A stretch of 25,991 nt of DNA from Acidobacteriota bacterium (GTDB lineage: Bacteria; Acidobacteriota; Vicinamibacteria; Vicinamibacterales; 2-12-FULL-66-21): contig JACCXG010000167.1 in the NCBI GenBank assembly GCA_013697225.1, forward strand, positions 1 through 25,991, read 5' to 3'. A program made the translations under genes and the position numbers. The notes under the pieces were generated by a model that was given only the letters and a program-made list of their open reading frames with translations, was not told the origin of the DNA and did not search any database. The stretch's first letter is position 1. The number at the start of each line of letters is the position of its first letter. Of this stretch, positions 1 through 7,972 are shown piece after piece.

Positions 1-420
1 GAGATCGCCGGGGTGCGCTTCGTGAACGATTCGAAGGCGACCAACATCGAAGCCGCGAGACGGGCCATCGAAAGTTTCGGAACGGGAGTGGTCGTCATTC
101 TCGGCGGCCGCTACAAGGGAGGGGACTTCGCCGGGCTCTCCACGCCGCTGGCGGAACGAAGCGGCACCGTGATCGCGATAGGTGAATCGCGGGAGTCCAT
201 TGCTTCGGCGCTCGGCGGCGCGGTCCCGGTGCGGGTTGCCGAAGACATGCGCAATGCGGTGAGGCAGGCATTTGCCGCGGCCGCACCCGGCGGTACGGTG
301 GTGCTCGCCCCCGGCTGTTCGAGCTTCGATATGTTCCGCGACTATGCGGAACGTGGCCGGGTCTTCAGCCAGGAGGCGCGGTTGCTGGAAGGGGAGTGGA
401 ACGCGACGCGTGAGCAATGA
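1..420 (+). CDS. murD: UDP-N-acetylmuramoyl-L-alanine--D-glutamate ligase, C-terminal part (MurD)
   Basis: MurD adds D-glutamate to UDP-MurNAc-L-alanine in the cytoplasm during peptidoglycan precursor synthesis. The window opens inside the gene: the frame is open from base 1 and no start is present. What remains is about 139 residues of the C-terminal Mur-ligase domain. The diagnostic stretch is FVNDSKATNIEAARRAIESF near the left edge, followed by LGGRYKGGDF and a late LAPGCSSFDMFRDYAERG block, all typical of MurD rather than MurC, MurE or MurF. The last residues (about LLEGEWNATREQ) run past where most MurD proteins end. The final five codons, including the stop, lie in the left arm of a 35-bp inverted repeat (406-540), so the C-terminus may have been altered by that element. 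Next gene is ftsW, 279 bp on, same strand. Confidence 0.95.
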   Translation, partial: EIAGVRFVNDSKATNIEAARRAIESFGTGVVVILGGRYKGGDFAGLSTPLAERSGTVIAIGESRESIASALGGAVPVRVAEDMRNAVRQAFAAAAPGGTVVLAPGCSSFDMFRDYAERGRVFSQEARLLEGEWNATREQ

Positions 421-540
421 GCGGTACTGCAGCCCCAGGGTGCGGTGAAGCGCCGTCCGCTGGGAACGCAGGCTGCCCCGGTCTGCGAGGGCGGTGGCTT
501 TGCCCCCGTGGGGCTGCTGTACCGCTGATTGCTCACGCGT
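406..540. repeat. 135-bp element with 35-bp near-perfect inverted repeats, overlapping murD stop
   Basis: Bases 406-440 are the reverse complement of 506-540 at 32 of 35 positions; the arms begin and end with ACGCGT. The 65 bp between them continue partial pairing (448-460 with 485-500), so the whole element could fold as one long imperfect hairpin. It covers the last murD codons and part of the gap before ftsW. The layout resembles a REPIN or small MITE (two inverted arms, short spacer, no coding). I see no clear target-site duplication and no second copy in this window. A regulatory or attenuator hairpin in the dcw transcript is the alternative. Confidence 0.7.
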
Positions 541-599
541 TGCCGTCACGCCGCCCCTGCTGAAGTGAGCGAGGGGGGCTCGGCCGGGAACCCACTCGT

Positions 600-615
600 A
601 CCGCCCCGGGGCGGT
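600..615. repeat. perfect 16-bp palindrome in the murD-ftsW gap
   Basis: ACCGCCCCGGGGCGGT reads identically on both strands. It lies 85 bp upstream of the ftsW start in noncoding DNA. It could be a binding site for a dimeric regulator or a short hairpin; there is no T-tract, so a classical terminator is unlikely. Function is unknown. Confidence 0.5.
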
Positions 616-699
616 GCGGCAGGTGCCCTGGCCACAGCTCAGATTGTCGGTTTCAACGTGCGCGGGCTTTAGGGCTCCACTGTTCCAGGGCGGCAAAGT

Positions 700-1836
700 A
701 TGGCGCGAAAGCTCACATCCGACAAACTGCTCTTCACCGCGACGCTGCTCCTCGTCTGTACAGGCGTGGTCATGGTGTACAGCGCGTCGGCGGTGATGGC
801 GATGGAGAGGATTGGCAGCTCGGAATTCTTTGTCTCGAAACAGGTCGCCTGGGCGGTCATGGGGCTCGCGATCCTGCCGATCGTGATGCGACTCGACTAC
901 CGCACGTATCGTCAGCCGGTCGTGATCTGGACCCTGCTCGGACTCGTCCTCGCAGCGCTCTTCGCCGTGCTCCTCGTTGGAACGCGTGTGAACGGGGCGA
1001 CGAGATGGCTGGACCTAGGGTTTCTGGGCATCCAGCCATCGGAGTTCGCCAAGATGGCGGTGATCGTCTACATGGCGGCGCTCCTCGAACGCCGGATGGA
1101 TCGCATCGACGAGCTGGGCTATGCCCTTTTGCCGATAGGCCTTGTGCTCGGAGCGGTGGTCGGGCTGGTGCTCCTCCAGCCGGATCTCGGCACCGCCGCC
1201 TGCATCGCCGTCATCGCCGCAGCCATGGTGTTCTCGGCCGGCATCAGCTATCGCTATGTCGGAGCGCTCTCTATCGCCGCGGCCGTGGCTGGGACTGCCC
1301 TCGTCGTTACCTCGGAGTACCGCTTCCGGCGCGTGCAGGCCTTCATGGATCCCTGGGCCGACCCGCTCGGCAATGGGTGGCAGATGATCCAGTCGATGAT
1401 CGCGGTGGGGACCGGAGGCGTCTTCGGCCGCGGACTGATGGCCGGTGTCCAGAAGCTGTTCTACCTCCCGGAGCCGCACAACGATTTCATCTACTCGGTC
1501 ATCGGGGAAGAGCTCGGGCTGCTGGGTACCACGCTCGTCCTGGCCTGTTTCTGCGTCATCGCCTGGCGCGGGTTTCGAGCGGCCGTGCGTGCCCCGGACC
1601 GCTTCGGGGCGCTGCTTGCCATCGGGCTGACCACAATGGTCGTGTTCCAGGCGTTCTTCAACATCAGCGTCGTACTGGGCCTTCTGCCGCCGAAGGGGAT
1701 TCCGCTGCCGCTCGTCAGTGCCGGCGGCTCATCCCTCCTGATCAATCTGGTGGGCATCGGCATTCTCCTGAACATCTCGCAGCACGCGTCGTCGTCGCAC
1801 GTGGTCACGACGGTCATGCCAGCCGCAGATGCATGA
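700..1836 (+). CDS. ftsW: Peptidoglycan glycosyltransferase FtsW (SEDS family)
   Basis: FtsW is the septal lipid II polymerase of the SEDS family, an inner-membrane divisome protein working with a class B penicillin-binding protein. The 378-aa product has the family's length and about ten hydrophobic segments, opening with a short cytoplasmic leader and a first helix ending in VMVYSAS. Family blocks visible: GATRWLDLGFLGIQPSEFAK near residues 100-120, LLQPDLGTA, the loop PEPHNDFIYSVIGEELGLLG, and the C-terminal LLPPKGIPLPLVSAGGSS. PSEFAK and the GIPLPLVSxGGSS motif separate FtsW/RodA from other membrane proteins; the position between murD and murG identifies it as FtsW. The ATG at 700 has no strong Shine-Dalgarno sequence. 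The stop overlaps the murG start (ATGA, 1833-1836). Confidence 0.97.
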   Translation: MARKLTSDKLLFTATLLLVCTGVVMVYSASAVMAMERIGSSEFFVSKQVAWAVMGLAILPIVMRLDYRTYRQPVVIWTLLGLVLAALFAVLLVGTRVNGATRWLDLGFLGIQPSEFAKMAVIVYMAALLERRMDRIDELGYALLPIGLVLGAVVGLVLLQPDLGTAACIAVIAAAMVFSAGISYRYVGALSIAAAVAGTALVVTSEYRFRRVQAFMDPWADPLGNGWQMIQSMIAVGTGGVFGRGLMAGVQKLFYLPEPHNDFIYSVIGEELGLLGTTLVLACFCVIAWRGFRAAVRAPDRFGALLAIGLTTMVVFQAFFNISVVLGLLPPKGIPLPLVSAGGSSLLINLVGIGILLNISQHASSSHVVTTVMPAADA

Positions 1837-2942
1837 AACGGCTCGCGGTGGTGATTGCCGGCGGGGGAACGGGGGGGCACCTGTATCCGGGGATTGCAGT
1901 GGCGCGGGAACTGCTTCGCAGGAGGCCTGACGCCATGGTGACGTTTGCCGGCACCCGGCGTGGGATCGAAGCACGGGTTCTCCCGAAGGAGGGGTTCGAA
2001 CTGGACGTGTTGCGGAGTGCGGGGTTGAAGGGTTCCTCCCCGGCGGCGCTCGCCCGAGGGCTGGCGCTCCTGCCGCTCAGCGGAGCGGACGCCTGGCAAA
2101 TCCTGTCCCGCCGCGATCCGGCGCTGGTGATTGGTGTGGGTGGGTACAGCTCAGGGCCGGTGGTTGCCGCTGCAGCGGCGCGTGGGATCCCGACCATGCT
2201 GCTCGAACAGAATGCGGTGCCCGGAATCACGAACAGGCTGCTGGCGCGCGTCGTGAGTGCGGCGGCCGTGACGTTCGAGGCGACGCTCCCGTTCTTTCGC
2301 GGCAAGGGATTCGTATCAGGCAACCCGGTGCGGCGGGAGTTCCTGGTGTCAGAGGGTGGCTCTCAGCCCGGTCAGCCAACGGAGGACGGTGTGGAACCGG
2401 GCGACGTTCTGAAGCTCCTGATTTTCGGCGGCTCCCAGGGGGCGCATGCCATCAACGTGGCCATGACGGAGGCGGCGCCGAGGCTCGCCGCCGTCAGGGG
2501 GCTGGCGGTGACGCACCAGACCGGTGAGCGTGATCTCGAAGTGGTGAAGAGTGCCTATGTCGGAGCGGGGCTGGAGGCGAGGGTCGAGCCGTTCCTGTAT
2601 CAGATGAACCGCGAGGTGCGGGCTGCCGACCTCGTCGTCTGCCGCGCCGGCGCGACGACGCTGGCGGAGCTGACCGCTGCCGGCAAGCCGTCGATTCTCG
2701 TTCCGTTGCCGACGGCGGCCGACAACCACCAGCGGAAGAACGCGGACGTGATCGCCGACGCCGGAGCCGGTGAGCTGATCGAGCAGCGGGAGCTGACGGG
2801 GGAGCGCCTGGCCGGGCGGATCATCGCGCTGGCAGACGACCCTGCCGCCCGGCAGGCCATGGGACGCGCCGCCCTCCGGCTCGCGCGGCCGGACGCGGCA
2901 CGCGTGATCGTGGACCGGGCGCTGGAGCTGACCGGTCGTTGA
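1833..2942 (+). CDS. murG: UDP-N-acetylglucosamine--MurNAc-pentapeptide-lipid GlcNAc transferase MurG
   Basis: MurG transfers GlcNAc from UDP-GlcNAc to lipid I at the cytoplasmic membrane face, making lipid II. The 369-aa protein (usual length about 360) starts at ATG 1833 inside the ATGA overlap with ftsW. The frame is open far upstream, but only this start gives the expected N-terminus, AGGGTGGHLYPGIAVARELL, with the glycine-rich lipid I loop. Other GT28 motifs: LLEQNAVPGITNRLLAR (about residues 122-138), GNPVRREF, LIFGGSQGAHAIN, and the C-terminal UDP-GlcNAc pocket CRAGATTLAEL followed by PLPTAADNHQRKNA. The terminal TGA overlaps the proposed TTG start of murC, implying coupling. Confidence 0.97.
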   Translation: MKRLAVVIAGGGTGGHLYPGIAVARELLRRRPDAMVTFAGTRRGIEARVLPKEGFELDVLRSAGLKGSSPAALARGLALLPLSGADAWQILSRRDPALVIGVGGYSSGPVVAAAAARGIPTMLLEQNAVPGITNRLLARVVSAAAVTFEATLPFFRGKGFVSGNPVRREFLVSEGGSQPGQPTEDGVEPGDVLKLLIFGGSQGAHAINVAMTEAAPRLAAVRGLAVTHQTGERDLEVVKSAYVGAGLEARVEPFLYQMNREVRAADLVVCRAGATTLAELTAAGKPSILVPLPTAADNHQRKNADVIADAGAGELIEQRELTGERLAGRIIALADDPAARQAMGRAALRLARPDAARVIVDRALELTGR

Positions 2943-4417
2943 GCCGTGACGGATCGCTTCACGAGCCGGAGCGTCCGGGCCTGCCGCCTCGCAAGATGCT
3001 GGGGCGGACACGGCACGTGCACTTCGTCGGGATTGGCGGCATAGGGATGAGCGGCATCGCGGAGCTGCTCGTGAACATGGGATACGAGGTCAGTGGGTCC
3101 GATGCGAAACGCTCCGATGTCACGGCACGCCTCGAGGAACTCGGGGCGCGGGTGTATTCCGGGCACGACCCCCGGCACCTGGGGGCTGCCGACGTGGTGG
3201 TGATGTCCTCCGCGGTCCGCCTCGACAACGTGGAGATCGTCGAGGCCCACCGCCGGCGGGTGCCGGTGATTCCGCGGGCGGAGATGCTCGCGGAGCTCAT
3301 GCGGCTCCAGTACGGCATCGCCGTGGCGGGGTCCCACGGCAAGACGACAACGACGTCGATGGTCGCGCTCGTGCTCGAACGGGCCGGGCTGGACCCGACC
3401 GCCGTGATCGGGGGGCGTCTCAGCGCGTTCGGCAGCAACGCGCGGCTGGGGCGCGGTGAGTCGATGGTGGTGGAGGCGGACGAAAGCGATCGCACGTTCC
3501 TGAAGCTCTCGCCGACCGTGGCGCTCGTCACGAATATCGACCGCGAGCACATGGATGCGTACGGAAGCTGGGAGGCGCTGCAACTGGCATTCGTGGAATT
3601 CGTGAACAAGGTGCCGTTCTACGGCGCCGCCGTCCTGTGCACGGATGACGCCCCGGTACGAGACCTGCTGCCACACGTCATGCGACGTGTCATCTCCTAC
3701 GGGCTGGACGCGCGTGCCGGCGGGACGCCGGACGTGGCCGGCCACGACGTTCAGCTGGAGCCGTTCGGCTCGCGGTGCATCGTCAGCGGGCTGGTGGACG
3801 AGGCGCGCCGCGAGCTGGGCGCCCTGCGCCTCTCCGTCCCCGGGCGGCACAACCTGCTCAATGCGCTCGGCGCCGTGGCCGTGGGTCTCGAGCTGCAGGT
3901 GCCGTATGGGATCATCGCCGCGGCGCTCGAGGAGTTTACCGGGGCCGAGCGGCGCTTCCAGCGGCGTGGCGAGCGGCGCGGTGTGATGCTGGTTGACGAT
4001 TATGGGCATCACCCCACCGAGCTTGCGGCCGTGATCGCGGCAGCACGGCCGAGCGGACGACGGATCGTGATTGCCTTCCAGCCCCATCGCTACAGCCGTA
4101 CCAGGGACCTGATGGAAGAGTTCGGGGCGGCCCTCGGCGCGGCCGACGAGGTCATCCTCACCGATATCTATCCTGCGGGAGAGGCTCCCATCGAGGGGGT
4201 CACCGTCGACGCCCTGGCCTCGGCAATCCGCCGGGCTGCCGCCTGTCCGCTGCATGTCGTGCGGAATCTGGGGGACGTACCCAGGGCAGTGGCGCAGGTG
4301 GCCCGTGCCGGCGATCTGGTGATCACCCTCGGCGCCGGGACAATCGGGACGATTGGCGAGGCCGTCCTGGCCGCGCTCGCCGAGCCCGCGTTCGAGCGGC
4401 GGGAAGGGGAGGCATGA
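2939..4417 (+). CDS. murC: UDP-N-acetylmuramate--L-alanine ligase (MurC)
   Basis: MurC adds L-alanine to UDP-MurNAc, the first peptide-stem step. Motifs: N-terminal nucleotide-binding HFVGIGGIGMSGIAELL, P-loop AGSHGKTTTTSM, VVEADESD, NIDREHMDAYGS, and the C-terminal block VDDYGHHPTE followed by FQPHRYSRTRDL. The HFVGIGG opening separates MurC from MurD, MurE and MurF. Start choice is uncertain. TTG 2939 overlaps the murG stop (TTGA) with a GGAG about 11 nt upstream and gives 492 aa; ATG 2996 gives 473 aa beginning MLGRTRHVHFVGIGG, close to the family's usual start but without a visible Shine-Dalgarno. The extra 19 residues show no known motif. Neither murB nor ddl follows, unlike the E. coli order; ftsQ comes directly, again by ATGA overlap. 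Confidence 0.96.
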   Translation: MSRDGSLHEPERPGLPPRKMLGRTRHVHFVGIGGIGMSGIAELLVNMGYEVSGSDAKRSDVTARLEELGARVYSGHDPRHLGAADVVVMSSAVRLDNVEIVEAHRRRVPVIPRAEMLAELMRLQYGIAVAGSHGKTTTTSMVALVLERAGLDPTAVIGGRLSAFGSNARLGRGESMVVEADESDRTFLKLSPTVALVTNIDREHMDAYGSWEALQLAFVEFVNKVPFYGAAVLCTDDAPVRDLLPHVMRRVISYGLDARAGGTPDVAGHDVQLEPFGSRCIVSGLVDEARRELGALRLSVPGRHNLLNALGAVAVGLELQVPYGIIAAALEEFTGAERRFQRRGERRGVMLVDDYGHHPTELAAVIAAARPSGRRIVIAFQPHRYSRTRDLMEEFGAALGAADEVILTDIYPAGEAPIEGVTVDALASAIRRAAACPLHVVRNLGDVPRAVAQVARAGDLVITLGAGTIGTIGEAVLAALAEPAFERREGEA

Positions 4418-5283
4418 GCGTCAGAGGCAGGACCGATCGCAACTTCCGCCGGGCGAGCGTCAAGCCCGGCCGGCGCAGGCGCCTGCGCGCCCGTGTGTCG
4501 TGGACCGTCGTGCGCCGTGCGCTGATGGCACTCCTCCTGGCCATCGGCATCCAGCAGGCCGCGGTGTTCGTCTTCTCGACACCGCTGCTGCGGGTGGACC
4601 GGATTGCCGTTCACGGGAACGTCAAGCTGTCGAACGGACAGATTCAGGCCCTGATGGATGACATTCGGGGGACGAACATCTTTCTTGCGGACCTGACCGG
4701 CGCGAAGCACCGGCTGGTGGCAGCCCCCTGGATCCGCGACGTGGGGCTTCGTCGGGTCCTGCCGTCCACCGTCGAGGTCTTCGTGTCGGAGCGGCGCCCG
4801 GTCGGGCTCTGCAGGCTGGGGGACCAGCTGTACCTCATCGATGAGACCGGCATGATCATCGACCAGTTCGGGCCCCAGTATGCGGAGTTCGACCTGCCGA
4901 TCATCGACGGCCTGGTGCCGGGGCCTGGAGGCCGCAAGGGCACCATCGACCGCCGGCGGGTGGAGCTGGCGGCGCGGGTGATCTCGGCGATCGGGCGGAA
5001 CCGCGATGTCGCCGCGCGGCTGTCGCAGGTCGACGTCACCAACCTCCACGATGCCGTGGTGCTGCTCGAGAACGACCAGGCGCTGCTCCATCTGGGCACG
5101 GACCAGTTTCTGGAGCGTGTGCAGTCGTATCTCGAGCTGTCGAGTGCCCTGCGCGAGCGTGTGGCCGAGATCGACTACGTCGACATGCGGTTCGACCGGC
5201 TGGTCTACGTCAGGCCCGCGCCCGCCACGCGGCGGCCCCAGCGGCGGGAACCGGCACGGGCCATCGGGGCGAGGCAGTTCTGA
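4414..5283 (+). CDS. ftsQ: Cell division protein FtsQ/DivIB
   Basis: FtsQ is a bitopic inner-membrane protein linking cytoplasmic and periplasmic parts of the divisome through FtsB/FtsL. The 289-aa product shows the expected order: a very basic cytoplasmic tail (about residues 1-33), one membrane helix (about 34-55, rich in L, A, V), then a POTRA domain beginning LLRVDRIAVHGNVKLSNGQI and ending near LPSTVEVFVSERRPVG, then the FtsQ beta domain (LYLIDETGMIIDQF, later YVDMRFDRLVYVRP). A POTRA domain followed by the MRFDRxVYV strand is characteristic. Its ATG overlaps the murC stop by 4 nt, so it is probably translated by reinitiation. A 179-bp gap separates it from ftsA. Confidence 0.95.
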   Translation: MSVRGRTDRNFRRASVKPGRRRRLRARVSWTVVRRALMALLLAIGIQQAAVFVFSTPLLRVDRIAVHGNVKLSNGQIQALMDDIRGTNIFLADLTGAKHRLVAAPWIRDVGLRRVLPSTVEVFVSERRPVGLCRLGDQLYLIDETGMIIDQFGPQYAEFDLPIIDGLVPGPGGRKGTIDRRRVELAARVISAIGRNRDVAARLSQVDVTNLHDAVVLLENDQALLHLGTDQFLERVQSYLELSSALRERVAEIDYVDMRFDRLVYVRPAPATRRPQRREPARAIGARQF

Positions 5284-5462
5284 GAACGGGCTCCGGGGCG
5301 TTTTTCCATGCTGGGGCTCTGAGGCACGGAGGAGAAGGAGCACGCGGAGCAGTGCACATCGGGAGGCACGGAGCTGTACGTTCGGGAGTCGCGGGCGGGA
5401 TGGGGATGCTGGTGAACGGGGATCGGGCGCTGCGGTTCTGACGCAGGGATCGAGGGGGGGCT
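5284..5462 (+). other. Purine-rich leader between ftsQ and ftsA
   Basis: This 179-bp gap is strongly purine-biased on the plus strand. It has an 11-bp direct repeat GAGGCACGGAG (5321-5331 and 5363-5373), three loose 9-bp units ending in GGAG (about 5324-5350), and a canonical G-quadruplex pattern at 5384-5405 (four runs of at least three G, loops of 6, 1 and 2 nt). It ends in the G-rich ftsA ribosome-binding region. No convincing open frame or promoter hexamers were found. It could act as a leader controlling ftsA/ftsZ expression. Confidence 0.4.
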
Positions 5463-6698
5463 GTGGCACGCAAGGAACGCTACCTGGTGGGGCTGGACGT
5501 CGGAACGTCCAAGATCACTGCGATTGTCGGAGAAGCCGGCGATGAGGGCACGCTCGACATCATCGGCATCGGCATGGCGGACTCCAAGGGCATCCGGCGG
5601 GGAGTCGTCGTCAACCTCGAAGCTGCCGTGGAGTCGATCAAGAAGGCGATCGACGAAGCCGAGCTGACGGCCGGCGTCGAGATCGACACGGTGCACCTGG
5701 CGCTGTCGGGGGCGCACGTCAAGGCGTTCAACAGCCGCGGGGTTGTCGCTGTGGCCGGCAAGACCCGGGAGATCACACGCGAGGACGTCCGCCGGGCGCT
5801 CGAGGCGGCCAAGGCCGTCGCCCTTCCAAGCGGCCGGGAAATCCTCCATGTGCTTCCCCAGGACTTCGTCGTGGACGAACAGGACGGCATCGGGGCCCCC
5901 CTCGGGATGACGGGCTCACGGCTCGAGGTGAACGTCCACGTCGTCACGGGCAGCGCCTCGTCGACCCAGAACGTCGTGGCCTGCGTCAACAGGGCCGGGA
6001 TCGCCGTCGCGGAGACGGTTCTCGAGCAGCTGGCGGCCAGTGAGTCCGTCCTGACCCAGGACGAGAAGGAGCTCGGGGTCGCGCTGGTCGACATCGGCGG
6101 CGGCACAACCGACTTCGCCATTTTCGAGCGCGGCAGCCTCTGGCACACCGGAGTAGTGGCCGTTGGCGGGGATCACTTCACCAATGACATCGCCGTCGGG
6201 CTCCGCACGCCGATTCCTGACGCAGAGAAAATAAAACGCCGCTGCGGCTGCGCGCTGTCGTCGATGGTGGACGAGGATGAGACCATGGAGGTCGCCAGTG
6301 TTGGCGGCCGGAAGCCGCGCGTCATGGCGCGCCGTATCCTGTCGGAGATCCTGCAACCGCGCGCGGAGGAGATCTTCCATCTGCTGTGGGACGAGATACG
6401 GCGTGCCGGTTTCGAGAAATCCTTGAATTCGGGGATCGTACTCACCGGCGGCGGGGCTATGCTCGAAGGGGTCGCGGAGATCGCGGAGCAGATCTTCGAT
6501 CTGCCGATTCGACGCGGCGCTCCCTCTGGAATTGGCGGCCTTTCGGACCACGTCGCAAGTCCGGCGTTCGCGACGGCCGTGGGTGTCGTAATGTATGCGC
6601 ACCGTAATCAAGCCGGAGAGCTCCCGCGTCCAGTCGGCGCGGGGGCTTTCGGGCGGGTGGCTGGCCGCCTGCGCGGTCTGTTCAAAGAATTTCTGTGA
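5463..6698 (+). CDS. ftsA: Cell division protein FtsA
   Basis: FtsA is the actin-like ATPase that tethers FtsZ filaments to the membrane and recruits later divisome proteins. The 411-aa protein starts at GTG 5463 behind the strong G-rich ribosome-binding stretch AGGGGGG, and begins ARKERYLVGLDVGTSKITAIVGE, the phosphate-1 loop of the actin fold. Further motifs: the inserted 1C (SHS2) subdomain around SIKKAIDEAELTAGVEI, HVLPQDFVVDEQDGI, the phosphate-2 loop VDIGGGTTDFAIF (about residue 209) and adenosine motif IVLTGGGAMLEGV. The last 15 residues (GRVAGRLRGLFKEFL) form a basic amphipathic helix, the expected membrane-targeting sequence. ftsZ follows 17 bp downstream, so the two are almost certainly co-transcribed. 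Confidence 0.98.
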   Translation: MARKERYLVGLDVGTSKITAIVGEAGDEGTLDIIGIGMADSKGIRRGVVVNLEAAVESIKKAIDEAELTAGVEIDTVHLALSGAHVKAFNSRGVVAVAGKTREITREDVRRALEAAKAVALPSGREILHVLPQDFVVDEQDGIGAPLGMTGSRLEVNVHVVTGSASSTQNVVACVNRAGIAVAETVLEQLAASESVLTQDEKELGVALVDIGGGTTDFAIFERGSLWHTGVVAVGGDHFTNDIAVGLRTPIPDAEKIKRRCGCALSSMVDEDETMEVASVGGRKPRVMARRILSEILQPRAEEIFHLLWDEIRRAGFEKSLNSGIVLTGGGAMLEGVAEIAEQIFDLPIRRGAPSGIGGLSDHVASPAFATAVGVVMYAHRNQAGELPRPVGAGAFGRVAGRLRGLFKEFL

Positions 6699-6705
6699 CT
6701 CTCCC

Positions 6706-6711
6706 AGGAGG
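6706..6711 (+). promoter_or_regulatory. Ribosome-binding site fixing the ftsZ start
   Basis: AGGAGG lies four bases before ATG 6716. It favours that ATG over the in-frame GTG at 6695, which overlaps the ftsA stop and lies upstream of this site. Confidence 0.8.
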
Positions 6712-6715
6712 CCGA

Positions 6716-7972
6716 ATGCCCGACGTAAGGAACCTCACCCCCAGGCACGATGACGCCCCGGCGCTGCGCCTGAAGCTCGACGAGGAATCTCGTACGGGCG
6801 CGCGCATCAAAGTGGTCGGGGTGGGCGGCGGCGGCAGCAATGCCGTCAACCGGATGGTCACGGCAGGGCTCGACGGGGTCGAGTTCATCGTGGCCAACAC
6901 CGACCTGCAGGCCCTCCGGCTGAATGCCGCGTCCAACAAGCTGCAGATAGGCTCCAAGCTCACGAAGGGGCTGGGGGCGGGGGCCGATCCCAACGTGGGT
7001 CGCCATGCCGCGCTCGAGGACACGGAAAAACTCATCGAAGCGCTCGACGGGGCCGACATGGTCTTCGTGACGACGGGCCTGGGTGGTGGCACGGGAACGG
7101 GCGCCGCTCCGGTGATCGCCAGCCTCGCGAGTGAGCTCGGCGCGCTGACGATTGCCGTCGTGACAAAGCCCTTCAAGTTCGAGGGCAAGAAGCGCCAGCT
7201 GCAGGCGGAGCGGGGTCTCGACGAGCTCCGTGAATGCGTCGACACCGTGATCACCATCCCGAACGAGCGCCTCCTGGCCACCATCGGTCGGACGACCTCG
7301 CTCAACGAGGCGTTCACCTCGGCTGACGATGTGTTGCGCCAGGCCATCCAGGGGATTTCGGATCTGATTCTCGTGCCCGGCATGATCAACCTGGACTTCG
7401 CGGACGTGAAGACCATCATGGCGGGCATGGGCCTGGCCATCATGGGCACCGGCACCGCCGAAGGGGCCGACCGCGCAATCCTGGCCGCGAATGCCGCCAT
7501 CTCGAGTCCGCTGCTCGAGGATGCCTCCGTAAAGGGGGCCAAGGGGGTGATCATCAACGTGACCGGTGGCGCGGACCTGTCGCTGATCGAGGTCAGCGAG
7601 GCCTCGGCCATCATCCAGGAAGCAGCACACGAGGAGGCGAACATCATCTTCGGCGCGGTGGTGGACTCACGCATGGAAGGGCGCGTGAAGATCACGGTCA
7701 TCGCCACCGGGTTCGACCGCCCGACTGCGGCGCAGGTTGCCGCGGCATCCGCCGCCCAGACGCCGGTGGACCTGCAGTCGTATGCCGCCTGGAAGCAGGA
7801 GTCCGGCGAGCGGGTCGTGGCCGCAGGGGGCGCCAGGATGAGCTTGTCCCGTCGCGCGGTCATCGACCTCCCCGTAGCCGCGTCATCCGGGGACGTCGGG
7901 CCCGGTGCGGAGTTCGAACCCGCCTCGCCGCTCGACATCCCTGCTTTCCTCCGCCGGCAAAGCGAGGGTTGA
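6716..7972 (+). CDS. ftsZ: Cell division protein FtsZ
   Basis: FtsZ is the tubulin-like GTPase that forms the cytokinetic ring. The 418-aa product has the complete architecture: a short variable N-terminus, the nucleotide loop VGVGGGGSNAVNRM (about residues 34-47), the tubulin signature GLGGGTGTGAAPV starting at residue 121, and the T7 loop region containing NLDFADVKTIM, which supplies the catalytic aspartate. A variable linker of about 70 residues follows, and the C-terminal conserved peptide DIPAFLRRQ, which binds FtsA and ZipA-like partners. The start is set by AGGAGG at 6706. It ends the dcw cluster; nothing resembling lpxC or a clear terminator follows, only a 274-bp gap with a palindrome. 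Confidence 0.99.
   Translation: MPDVRNLTPRHDDAPALRLKLDEESRTGARIKVVGVGGGGSNAVNRMVTAGLDGVEFIVANTDLQALRLNAASNKLQIGSKLTKGLGAGADPNVGRHAALEDTEKLIEALDGADMVFVTTGLGGGTGTGAAPVIASLASELGALTIAVVTKPFKFEGKKRQLQAERGLDELRECVDTVITIPNERLLATIGRTTSLNEAFTSADDVLRQAIQGISDLILVPGMINLDFADVKTIMAGMGLAIMGTGTAEGADRAILAANAAISSPLLEDASVKGAKGVIINVTGGADLSLIEVSEASAIIQEAAHEEANIIFGAVVDSRMEGRVKITVIATGFDRPTAAQVAAASAAQTPVDLQSYAAWKQESGERVVAAGGARMSLSRRAVIDLPVAASSGDVGPGAEFEPASPLDIPAFLRRQSEG

Noticed and set aside
641..680. TTGTCG-N17-CTTTAG as an ftsW promoter
   Set aside because: The -10 match is poor, so it is not distinguishable from chance.
1005..1832. Upstream extension of the murG frame through ftsW
   Set aside because: The frame is open only by chance; MurG's conserved N-terminus begins at ATG 1833, and the upstream translation is shadow sequence of FtsW.
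2600..4255. 551-codon minus-strand open frame opposite murG and murC
   Set aside because: Antisense shadow of two well-supported Mur enzymes; no recognisable domain.
5321..5373. Direct repeat GAGGCACGGAG as part of a CRISPR-like array
   Set aside because: Only two 11-bp copies 42 bp apart, inside purine-rich sequence, with no further units or cas genes.
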